Below, one piece after another: positions 47,066-57,856 of a stretch of DNA of 64,000 nucleotides. Under the pieces are notes generated by a model. That model saw only the letters and a list, made by a program, of their open reading frames with translations, was not told the origin of the DNA and made no database searches. The translations under genes were made by a program, and so were the position numbers. The DNA comes from Symsagittifera roscoffensis (lineage: Eukaryota; Xenacoelomorpha; Acoela; Convolutidae): NCBI RefSeq assembly GCF_963678635.1, contig NC_087062.1, positions 63,955,253-64,019,252 of the forward strand, written 5' to 3'. Positions within the stretch are counted from its first letter, which is position 1. Every line of letters begins with the position of its first letter.

Positions 47066-49794
47066 TTAATTTACCAGTAATGCGTAGTCATATTGATTCA
47101 AATCTGGTGCCGTCTGCGCGTCATTATGAAGTTTTTTGAGGCCTTCTTCGTCTTCTTGAACAATAATAAGCTGCCTGTTCATATTGTTAAGTTTTTCCAG
47201 ATGACGGTCAACCAAGTTATAATTTTTCGCCAGAATTTCTTTTCGGCTTTTAACTTTCTCAAATTTTATTTTAAAATTAGCCAGTGCAGCTTGCAGAAGT
47301 TTCTCTTGCTCTGAAACTTTTAATTCGAACATCGCTATTTTTTCTGCAAACGGCTTCACGAAAAAGTTTATTTCAGCTTTCATTTTGTCACACCACTCTT
47401 CACGCCACTTTGCTGCTTCAGGATGGATCAAAAGACATTTAGACTGAACACAATCAAATGAGCAACGAATAGTTTTGATCTTACGGGCAGCTGGCGTCGA
47501 GAACATCTCTATATTAAGCTGTAGATTGTAAAGAAGAGTCCACAGACTTTTTATTTTTTGAATTGCAATTCGTGGAACTATAGCTTGGATTTCGAAATCG
47601 TTGAGATGTGATTCAAAATCGCTTGGCTTTGTTTTGACTAGGTTGCTGTAAAATATGGACCAGTCCTTTGGTTCTACTGTGAATCTGCTCTCTGTGATCT
47701 CATGAGCAACTTTCGACTGTATAGACATCATTTTATCCCAAATAGGCTTGCTGTTTTCATTTTCAAGAACAGGTATTGTGTCTCTTCTGGTCAAGCGCTG
47801 AGCGAGGAGTTTCTGGAGTGCTTCGAAGTCTGAAGGTATCTGATCAACTGCTCGTGAAAACAGACCACTAAGTTTTCTGCACTCATTTGAGCGGATGCCT
47901 TTTTCCGAAGCTATAGCAAAGAAACATGAATCGATTTGAGCAAGCAGCACATTTTCCCACAAGGCTACGTAGCTGATCCAATCTTGCGTCACTTGAAATG
48001 TCTCGGGTCTTTTTTCAGTCGGCACACTGTAGCTCTGAGCTTCATTTTTCTTCAAATTTCTAGAATGTTCTAGAATGCGTCTGTCCCAAATGACAAGATA
48101 GAGGTCTCCGTCCAAATCACCCCCACTCATTTTGTCGGGTTCCGGTCTTTGTCCTTTTGTGCTGAACAAGATGACGTTTCTCAATTGTGACACAGGATTT
48201 TCAGGGGGAAGTGAGACCGCATTGAGTACTCGGATGTCGCCAGGCGAATACGAAGGACTCCGATAAATGACAACCTCACCTTTAGCCAATAATGGCCATT
48301 TATCCATTGAGTCAGTCAGTCAAATTTATATCAAGTTTCTCAAAAGAATAAAATTTGAAACTTACCTTTGATACTCAGATCTCAGAATAATCTATGAGCA
48401 TAATATCTTTTCCTATTAGCAATATCTTGTTTTGTTTTTAATAAAAAGAGAAACTCAAAAATAAAGCTGAAAGATAAATGGCCATTGTTGCCTTGAACGA
48501 ATCCAAACTCGTTGAGGACTACGCATTGGCCTTCTTTCAGATACTCGTGAAGATACTTGGGAAATGCAGCTCCTATCATTAGTCTAGCACATGCCAGTGG
48601 AACCTGAAGTTTTTCGGTGGAAACTTGCTGAAGCATCCCAGGCAGAGAGACGAAACCAGGAGGCACTACGTTTATCGCATGTTTTCGAAGAAGTTTTTCA
48701 AAGCAGTTAGTTTGTCTGGTTTTTGCGTATCTTTTCAGTGCAACGAGAGGGTCTTTTCGACAGTTCGTGATTTCTCTCAAGTGTGATTCTTGAATTGAAA
48801 GCAAGTGACTCGGTGCAATAGTTGAGCTCAGTAGGGCAATAACTTGCTTGTTCAGTTTTCCCTCCAGGGGTCTCGTGGTTGCTGATACAATTCCCAACTT
48901 ATTTTGTAACAATTTGGACACATTTTGAGAATGTATGCCTTCAATTTTCATCAGAGAAGGCCGTAGAACTAATCGCCGCCTGTTTTTATCGCCATAGTCG
49001 ACCACGAGCACACCTTTGCATAGAGCGCCTCTTCCATAGTATCGAATCTGCCACACACTGGGAAGAGTTTTCCATTTTTTCTGGAGCTGTGGGTTATTGT
49101 TCCATATCCAGTTTGCCAACTGGTAGGACACAGATCCACAGCCATCTGTAAAATTGAAACCATTATTTTCTATGTCAGAATTCTGGATTACTTGAAATTC
49201 GGCATTTTGGGGCAAGTCAACAATGTATTGGCATCCGGTGAACAGTAGTCCAACGTATTTGGTACGTTTTTCGACACCTTTTTTTCGTTCAAGGTCATGC
49301 AAGTTCGGAATAAACTCGTGAATCTGGTCCTCACAATCCTCTAGGGATCCCTGCATGAAGTAGAACGACCTCCTCTGAAGTTGAGAGCTGCTACAGCCAA
49401 CAATATTGTAAGTCTTACCTCCATTGGCGGTTACGCCTTTTCGAAGAATATTCTCAACCAGCCTGTCTTTTGTCACTGTTGCTGTTTCACCTGGATACTT
49501 TTCATCGCAGATGAAGTTCAAAACGAAAAACTTCCGGCTAACATTGACGTGGGTTAACTGCTGATATTCGCGAAATAAGGAATTTACCTCGAATTTTTTA
49601 GAGCCTACAAAAACTTCATCTTTCAAATTGAAATCGAATGCGCGAATGATGTTTCTGTTGAGGATCGGAGTTGTTTCGTAATTAAATGCTGATTTCCACG
49701 TTATATCAGGAATTTCGACTGCAGTTTTAGGATAACCAGTTTGAAATTTGCGTTTGATTTGTTCCGCTGTTTGAAAAATGTCGAAGGCTGACAT
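47066..49794 (-). CDS. Cellular RNA-dependent RNA polymerase (RDR/EGO-1/QDE-1 family)
   Basis: Exons are 49794-48492 and 48279-47066 (TAA), joined in phase 1 across a 212-bp intron with GC-AG borders, giving 838 residues. The join yields FGFVQG-EVVIYRSPSYSPGD, which restores the segment leading into PGDIRVLNAV that is conserved in eukaryotic RdRPs. The catalytic motif DLDGD is at residues 489-493 (48104-48118), in the context MSGGDLDGDLY. Upstream blocks FTDGCGSVS, QIRYYGRGALCKGVLVVD, LRPSLMKIEG and LACARLMIGAAFPK are also typical. The C-terminal ~150 residues contain a coiled coil (FELKVSEQEKLLQAALANFK). These enzymes copy RNA templates to make or amplify small RNAs. The protein is shorter than most relatives (often above 1000 residues), so an N-terminal exon may be missing, though the ATG is plausible. 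All catalytic elements I can see are intact. Confidence 0.93.
48280..48491 (-). mobile_element. RdRP intron that looks like a TIR transposon (introner-like)
   Basis: On the gene strand the intron starts GCAACAATGGCCATTTATC and ends GATAAATGGCCATTATTGGC, then TAAAG. These ends are inverted repeats over about 20 positions (18 match), extending beyond the self-complementary core AATGGCCATT. The exon before it ends TCAAG and the intron ends TAAAG, a 4/5 match that could be a 5-bp target duplication supplying the AG acceptor. The donor would be the element's own GC. The reading frame is closed within it (TGA at 48384-48382), so it must be spliced for a full-length RdRP. Confidence 0.6.
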
Positions 49795-51039
49795 CTTATA
49801 AAAGTTGATGTGGTTTGTTTACCAGAGAAAATGAATGTCGAACTTAGCAAAAATTTAAAATTATACATGCGCTGCAAATGCTTGAAAATCGAAACTCCAA
49901 AAGCATATAAGGTACACTACCAAAAAGCAAACGCTATATTTATGGTGGTTAATTTTGTAACGAGCCGCAGTTCATTTTTACTCTAACTAAGATGTTATAT
50001 CTTGAAAATGGTTATACTTGATTCAGAATTATATTTGTCAGATAATGATTTTGAGCAAAGTCTGTAGTATATTTGTTAAAATGGTCGTCGTCAATGAGCA
50101 GAATGGTCTAAGAGCACAGAAACCTGTGTCGGTACAGAAAAATAAAAAAGCAATTATACGAACTAATGAAGAAAACACGAATTACAAAGGTCAAAGATAA
50201 AATGAAACGGAAAATAATAGATAAATCAAGTAAATTCATAAATTTCTGTTGAAAGACTTGAAGAAGTTACTCAATTCATGTATAATTTATTTATTTTTAT
50301 TAAACATTGACGAGCGGTCTTTCTTGTTTTGGAGACTTGTTACATTTTGTTTCAGAGTGATCATTCAGAAAAGGATTTCACCTATTTGAGAGGTCTTTAG
50401 AAAATTAGTTTCCTCTTAACCAAGGTTGAAATTGTTTGAGTTTCAATGAGAGGGTTGGAAATTAATAGATATTGGTGAAGGATAGTCTGGAGGTTTCGTT
50501 ACCTTTTTATTTCTTGTTTATATTTATTGGTTAAACAGGGACTCTTGCGAAATATTTTTGCCTTTGGTAAATGACTTCAGTAATTTTTTTCTACCGTGTG
50601 TTTTTTTGAATAAGTTTGAATTCAAGGACTTTCAATCATCCAAATCAAGGAACATACTTCTGTTAAAAGAAGTTTTTACTATAATTGAAAATCGTTACAT
50701 GAATTCTAAATTAACCAGCTCGCAATTTGAAGCTTTTGTTGTGTTAAACTGAAAAAAAAACCAAGCTAGCACATAACTGCTTCCCGTGAGAAATGACATG
50801 GCCGGTAGAAGACGTACTCCCAAAAATCCCGTACCTTTATCGAAAAACAAGTAAAGAAGTTGAAAACAATGAATACAATCAAGCCCAATAATAGATATTT
50901 TGTTTGCACTCTCCGTGCGTACGTTAAAGACTTAGATCAGATTGGCTTCGAAATAATCAATAGTGGTAATTTGCAGAATAAATATCACAATTAACGCTTT
51001 TTAAGTTCACCCAATACACGTAAAAGAACGTTGAAGTTA
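49795..51039. other. Upstream of RdRP; no gene seen
   Basis: The interval should contain the RdRP promoter and any missing 5' exon on the minus strand, but I see no strong coding segment or core-promoter motif. Open frames are short and AT-driven. Confidence 0.5.
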
Positions 51040-52070
51040 TTTAAAGCCAAGATTGCTATCACGCCGTTAGACCCATTGAAATCATCCTGGAAGAGGATAA
51101 AAACCAACAGTGTTCCACTGGTACGTGTTGAATTCCAATGGGGTTTCCAAAAAAGTCGATGCCCGTTCCGCCGCGCATAAACACGTTTTATCCATTTTTA
51201 TTCGGAAACATTGAAGCAAAGGTTAAGTAAACACAAATAACTGCGCGACAGATGCTTAGACACATGGAGAGAGGATATTAGGAAAGGCCCTGTGTTACTG
51301 TTGAACCGCATGATCCACGTAAAAGATACAATCGCGAGTAGTAGCATCCGAACCATCCCGTCGTAAGCCCGAACAAGCCTGGTAAGGTGAACCGAATTTT
51401 TAAATGAACTTCTAAGATTCACCGTACATCCTTAAATAAAACCTTACTGGTGGGTTCGGGCCTTTTCCAAAATTCAAAATTTTTAATTTTGCGTTTCCAA
51501 AAATTCAAATAAGTCTCCGCGAATATAGAGGGTATGTCCTTCCAGGTGGGGGCTCTCGTCCACGATCAAATATCACTCCTTTTTGTGGCGGAGGGTATCA
51601 CTTCGTCGTTGGTAGTTCATTAATACACTCGCCTTATTTTCTCTGCACTGAATTTGCCTAAAAACGGCAAATGATAAGATGTCCACATATCCTGGGGCCG
51701 AATCAGTAGTTATTGAAAAAGTTTACATTGACGAATACATGGATTTTTTCGAAGACGTTAAGCAAGCAATTAAAGTTAGCCATGATTTGGTTTCGTTACC
51801 CGAGATGGGGTAATGTAATTTAGCTAAAATTGTCTGATGAAATTACCTTGGCAATGAAACCGGAGATTTACAAAACACTTTCTTGACCCTTTAAGGAAAA
51901 GTTAAACGGTGCCGAACAATCATCTTACGTCTCATCTTAAATGGGCCGTGTGAAAGTTACAGAGTTGCAGATTGCCCTGTTGTGTTAGTAGCCTCAAACA
52001 CCATTACGGTCTGTCATTGGCTTACGGATAATTGAATAATTAGTAGCCAAAAATGAGATGACGGGTTGCC
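51040..52070 (+). pseudogene. Decayed BEL/Pao-type retrotransposon pol fragment
   Basis: The frame starting at 51679 reads through KVYIDEYMDFFEDVKQAIKV, which resembles the BEL/Pao reverse-transcriptase active-site region (there usually YVDDYLDS followed by an EEA-VS helix). It is followed, past a stop, by CNLAKIV where family members have GGFNLTKF. Upstream, at about 51130-51160, a VSKKVDARS-like stretch fits the earlier RT region. Stops and frame breaks occur throughout and the second catalytic Asp is replaced, so it is inactive. The limits are approximate. Confidence 0.5.
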
Positions 52071-55000
52071 AGAAAAAACAAGAATCTGGTCTCCCACTTT
52101 AAGGGCAACTTATTTTTATCCGCATTTACTTCAAAAAGCCTGTTGGTTTTTTTGAGTGTGCGACTCTTCAATTTGCAAAAAAAAAACTCAAAAGTTTTTC
52201 ATCCTTGGATAAACTCGCGACCAACGAAAGCGCTCTCTATACCTAAGCAAGAGCTTCAAGATGCTCTGTTCGCCATACGACTGAATAATTATATACTAAA
52301 AGCACCTACCATCAAAATTAATTATTTCTCTATTCTTTATTATTCCTGGTTAAAAAGCATACCGAGGTTTCTTGCCGTTTTAGCATCTTTTGGTTTCAAG
52401 CCGCTCAATTTTGTAATATTGAACTTAGGGGGCCTTAGGTTGTGCTGACCTTGAGTTTTTGAAATCTTTTTTAGAAAATCAAAAAACAGTTTGTATACCT
52501 TTCGAAAAAAATCAATAGTCAAAGAAGTGTTTGGTGTACCACAATGGCCCTCATTGGGCCGGCTTTTAATCAGCTTATAATCAAATGAGACAGAAAGTAG
52601 CAATTATCCTCAAAATTGGTAAATTATCCTCAAAACTGGTAACTTTTTTCTCCGTGCGACAGATTTAATCATAAAAACAACCTTTTTATTTAATAATCTA
52701 AGTAAGCTACAAAACTTTAGACGAAGGTAACTTATGAATAACAAGCTATAAATTAAGAAAAAACTAAAACTATGCTTTTTAGTAGAAAGAAAACTAGCAA
52801 ACAAGAAACAGTATAGCCTGAAAGTTTAATTAACTTGCACAAATTATAAATGAAAACTTGAAGAGTGAAAACTATTTAACTTTGATAAGAAAAAGTCAGC
52901 ACTGTGCGCATTTGGGAAAAATCTACAGAAAAATTTATTCAGCCAATTTTACCATTTGGAAAACTGGTTTACACTTCAAGTATTGAAACAAAATTGGAAC
53001 ATTTAGAATTTTTACTGAAACGTCTTAAAAAATCTATAAGAAATCGATGTTAAATCAATCAAACGCATACAACAATAACAAAATTATTTTGCCTTTCAAG
53101 AACTACATACTTATGAACTGCTAATTGCTGTGCAAAAAAAATGAATTAAATGCTAAAATGAATTTTCCAAAACACACAAATTTCATCAAAACTCGTGTTC
53201 TCCTCAGCAGTTTCTTTTGTTTGTTACCTAAATTTACATAATTGTTGAAAAGTTAAATGAGCAGGATTGAACTTCGACCATCTAATTTTAGTTAAATATA
53301 TTAAAGCTAACACATATCTGACAAAATAGTTGTTTCTTAGTTGAAACCCAGTCCGCCTGAAATTGCCACCTTCATGAGTTTCTTTTCATGAGAACCACAA
53401 ACCTCTCATTAATATCGAAGAAAAGTTTCGCCTTCAACTTTTTGTGTTTTTCCCAACTAAAAGGGTACCCATGAAATCCGCGTTTTTTCTTCTGAGATGC
53501 CTGAAAGTAGGTTAAGTTCGGTTTTTTGGTGCTGTCTCAAGTAATGTTCTTGTATAAGATTTCTTAATTTATTTTTTAAGGTGTGTCAAGACTTGAATTG
53601 GAAACACTTTATTATAATTAAAATTAATTTTTCTAGAAAAACCAATTTTCGATCAACTAAACGCAATTTTTTGTTCAATTAAAAAACTAGCAAAAACAAT
53701 TTAAAGTTGTTGAATTGACATTCACATTACATGCCAAATTGATGCCGCCCTTTTGTTCTACAGCAATTTATACTTTCTCCAACATCATTCAAAAACAAAC
53801 CGCGCTGTACCTAAACACAATCAAGGCAAACAACCAATATAATTTAAATATCAAGATTTCCACTCTGCTGAAACTGTACTGGCGTTTCATCTCTTCCCGT
53901 CAGTACCAGTAGCTAAACGCAAAACATTAGTAAAAAACATTTTTTGAAAAACTCTCAACGCTCGTCTCGTTTATCATGATTACAATGTTATTGCTTAGCC
54001 TATGCTCAAATTCAGCATTTCATACCTCTTGCGATATATCGGATTGTTTTTTTTTTCACTTTTATAGTTTTGGAATTTTTTCACCAACGAAGATATGAAG
54101 CAATACCTACAAATGTTTTTTTTGATCATTTTGACATAATTTTTTTCCAATCGCAGTTCTTCTTTTGTTTTCAATTGCAGGTCGCCTATTCGTTTTTTTT
54201 TCAGCATTTCAATTTGAAATTTTTTTCATAATTATCAATAAATAGACTTAAGTATTGAATTGACTCTTTTTTGTGGATAACTGTTTCTAATTGTTGTAAT
54301 TTTGGGTTTTTTTTTCCGCCGAACCCTGATGTGCCGATAAATTTTAAAAACCTCCGTCTTATGAGGCGACCTTCTCAAAATTGGTACCTTGTCGTGTTTA
54401 AACATTGTTCGTTAGTCCAATATGTTTATCAAGGACACTTACCGCCGGTCTGAACGTTTTTCTATCATCTTTGATGCAAATTCAGTTGCGCAAGCTAGAG
54501 GGTTTAAGTCAAGCTATTAAATGTATCTCTCTTTGTATATCTGTCGAAGCATATTCAATTCTGAAATGATTATAGTCATCTGTACTGCTCTATTCTGTTT
54601 AGATAACCATACTGAGGGTTTTTTAAGTATTCGTTATTTAATTGTTAATGTTTCGGCCGCAAAGTTCGGATGAACTTTTGGTTCGCCTCTTTTAGCAAAA
54701 TCAGCAATTAACTCGCCATTTCTACGACAAGAACAGGATATCCATAAGACAAGTCCTAGTTGCCCAAACAGCTATAATAGACTACTCAATTTGCAAACCA
54801 GGAGTTCCAGCTAGCAGTAGCAGCTACAGAGCAGAGCTGATTGACGCTACGGTAGCGAGGCGACTAGGAAAATTTCAGGCGGAGAGACACAAAAAGGATC
54901 CCCGGAACGGACGTAATGTGGTTTTACTATCAAGCCCGGATGAGGTTGTAATCGGAACTCTTATTCTGCTTAGAATATGATGGGAAACGACGTTCTATGG

Positions 55001-55259
55001 ATTCATACCCGCATCTAGATCTCAATGCCTGAACATTCATCGAATTTCACATTCATCGAGTTTTGAAGATTCGTTCATGACTGATCGGGATATAACTAAG
55101 AAAGTTTAAAGCTTCACAAAACCATCTCTATGAACTATAACGATGTTTTTTCATCGTTTTACGCAAGTCTGAGCGCTCAAACTGCACTCTGTAACTGGCC
55201 ACCTGAGCAGGAGAACGCGACGTTCAAAACCCGGTATAAAGTTTAGCCAGGGATGTTGA
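52071..55259. other. AT-rich non-coding interval
   Basis: No gene recognised. Around 54700-54980 a plus-strand frame stays open for ~85 codons (containing SSSSYRAELIDATVARRLGK), with higher GC than its surroundings. It may be a transposon fragment but I cannot assign it. Confidence 0.5.
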
Positions 55260-57230
55260 TGTTCATTAACAACCGATGAAGGCTCTTGAGAAATTTCATC
55301 TTACGTTGGGGCTAACTCTAAAATGCACAAAAGCTCGAAAGCCTTGGAGTATTTCCGAAAACTGCATGATTTTATCAATTCACGTCAGAATTAAGGCGGC
55401 AAACCATGTTTATTCTGTGGAATTTTTTTCTCAAGATTATCGCAAATCACGCCCGGCTAAGGACGCTTGCGGGAAGAAAGGCTTGCAGGAAGAAAGGGCA
55501 CTTCGCTAAAGACTGCAACTCAACGAAGAGGCAAGGCAATATGCTGCAACAAGAATTTGATCAACCAGAGGAAGAGGGAAATTAACAGAATCCTTTATAA
55601 AACTACAGGTCCATTCAGTTTCAAAACCAGGCGGCAAATTTCTTTATTATTCTACTTTCAGTTCTTGAGTATTTTGTGGTAAAAGTTGACCTTTAATAAC
55701 ATTTCTTCAGTTTTATGTGAACTAAGTTAACCTCAGGGATTCGTCGTCTGTTTCTTGTCTGATTGCTGAGATGCAGTTGACCACGTATTTGTCAGTCAGA
55801 TCTTTAAGCAGTTTGACCCTCCTCTTCATCAGCTGGAAGTCATACGCCTGGATAACATGGCCAAATCTGCTGATTACAGGAAAAGTTACCGTAGAATTCA
55901 ATTAGATTTTTTTTGCAATTTTAGGTCTTTTGATAGTTTTTTCAGGCCTTTTGATGGTTTTAATCGGTTTTCTTAATGCGACCGCTCAAAAATCGCCTAA
56001 AAACCGCTCAAATCTTGCTTGAAAAGCAGTTCAAAAACCACCGCAAGAAATGAGCGGTTTTTGAGCGATTTAAAAAAAATTTTGAGCAGTTTGAGCGGTT
56101 TTTCCAAAAAAAAACGCCCAAACCGCTCAAATTTTTCTGGAAAACTGTTCAAACCGCTCGTATCTTGAGCGGTTTTGAGCGGGATCTCGAACCAGGAAAT
56201 TTGAACGAAGTCAAGTGCGATATTGAACCATCAATTCTACAGAAGAAGACGAGGAGGTTGATCCAACCTCGCAATTCTGCAAGGAGAAAAAAGAGGTACA
56301 GAAAAATGAAAGTTAGGAAAGTATCAATACAAATTCAATGTATCATAGATCACTTTATTGCACAATCGTTCCTACTGCATACAAAAGCGGATCAACCAAG
56401 TCTAAACTCAACGTTAAATCTATGAACGCAAAACTCTGGATAAACAAACATCAAATGCTAAATAAACAAAAACTGACACATTTTTCAGCTTTACTCATCG
56501 CTAAAGACGTTCCTGCGAAGTGTGGCTTACGTTCGTGGACCTCCAATAAGAATTCTACCAACTACCAACTTTCTCGATTAACGTGGGGAAAGAACGGTTA
56601 CTCACAGTTTCACGACCGGACTCAAAGACCAACGGAGTTCCAAAAGCAATGGATTGTACTCTTGAAGGAATAGAAGGGGCCGTATGCTATGTAGACGATC
56701 TTTTAGAAGTCAAGAAGTGAAAAACTTTTGGCCACAATTTACAAGTCGGCAAGGTTGTGAGACGATTGGGCGAAAAAACATGGGCCATGAAAATAAGTGT
56801 GCGTGGAGTTTCTGTCATTAGCCTCATCTGGCTGGTTTATGAAATGAGACGGAACACCCACCAAAAAAATCTTTTAAAATAAGGGAATCAAATTGCTGAA
56901 CGCCCCTTAAACTCTAAAACAAAATCAATCGGATGCGAGTTATTAACTAGCATATCAAACTGATATCTTTATGGCGCCTGGAAAGCTTCTCACATGAGTC
57001 TGGCGAATGCTTAGAGCAACAAGATGACCCCAATATTAAGTCTCTACAGGGTTCGCCCCATCGTTCTGGAATTCAGCAGAAAATTATTACAGTAGCAACA
57101 AACCAAAACTGGCCACCGTTTGGTCATGCGAAAAACATAAGGCATCCCTTCTAGGCAATCGATTCCTGTTCTGCACGGATTATAAAATTATCATCATAGC
57201 TTTCAACGAAAACTACGGTAACAAGTTATC
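55260..57230 (+). pseudogene. Decayed Ty3/gypsy retrotransposon (gag zinc knuckles, RT, RNase H)
   Basis: Three landmarks appear in element order. At ~55405-55535 there are gag-type zinc-knuckle remains (PCLFCG, SRPAKDAC, and in another frame CRKKGHFAKDC). At ~56630-56690 there are reverse-transcriptase remains (PTEFQK, then after a frame change LEGIEGAVCYVDDLLE with the YVDD active site). At ~57075-57190 there are RNase H remains (KLATVWSCEKHKASLLGN, CTDYKI). Stops and frame changes separate them and no LTRs are recognised. It is an old, inactive copy; boundaries are approximate. Confidence 0.7.
55960..56185 (+). repeat. AACCGCTCAAA / TTTGAGCGGTT repeat cluster
   Basis: The word ACCGCTCAAA or its inverse TTTGAGCGGT occurs about ten times within 230 bp, on both strands, so the single strand can fold extensively. 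It lies between the gag and RT remains of the gypsy-like element and is probably a later expansion. Confidence 0.8.
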
Positions 57231-57805
57231 ACCTAATCAAACTAAGTGCAAACCTAACTGTTAAAACTAACTAATAAGCTCACCAGAAAACAAAGGTAAC
57301 GACGCAAACATGAAAAACCTAATTCATGTAATGTGTCTCAATGAAAAATTGCATAAATTTCAGGCCTGTGTGATATTTCTGGCATCGATTAAGCCGAAAA
57401 CGAAAACTAAAAAAAATAAATGTGGTTGTTTAACTTTGAGTCCTGGACATGGCGGGAAAAAAACCAGAGAAAAATTTAAACCAAAAATTAACTGATTTTT
57501 TTTCGCTACTAAAAACAATGGAAACAGAGCTTGAGAAGAATCAGGAAGAAGGAGAATCGACAAAAGCGTGACGACAATATAAGAAGTAAGAAGAAAAATC
57601 GACAGTAGAAAATTGAGTAACTACAGAGGAAAAAATGTATATACTTGAAAAATCAGTCAAACGGGGACTATAGAAACTCAAGTCCCAAAGAAACAGGAAA
57701 ATCTAGTCCTAAGTGGATTAAAAAATAATATTTACTTCTGTTGCAAGGGGAATGTAATTCTGCTTGATATTGGCAAACCTTCAACGTTGTACAGGTAAAT
57801 ATTTC

Positions 57806-57856
<51 letters not shown>

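Noticed and set aside
48364-48366. Strong GT donor (AAAG|GTAAGT, minus strand) inside the RdRP intron
   Set aside because: Using it would keep the TGA at 48384-48382 in frame and no suitable acceptor follows before an in-frame TGA upstream of 48307. The GC-AG junction at 48491/48280 gives the only open join, though the site could matter for an alternative transcript.
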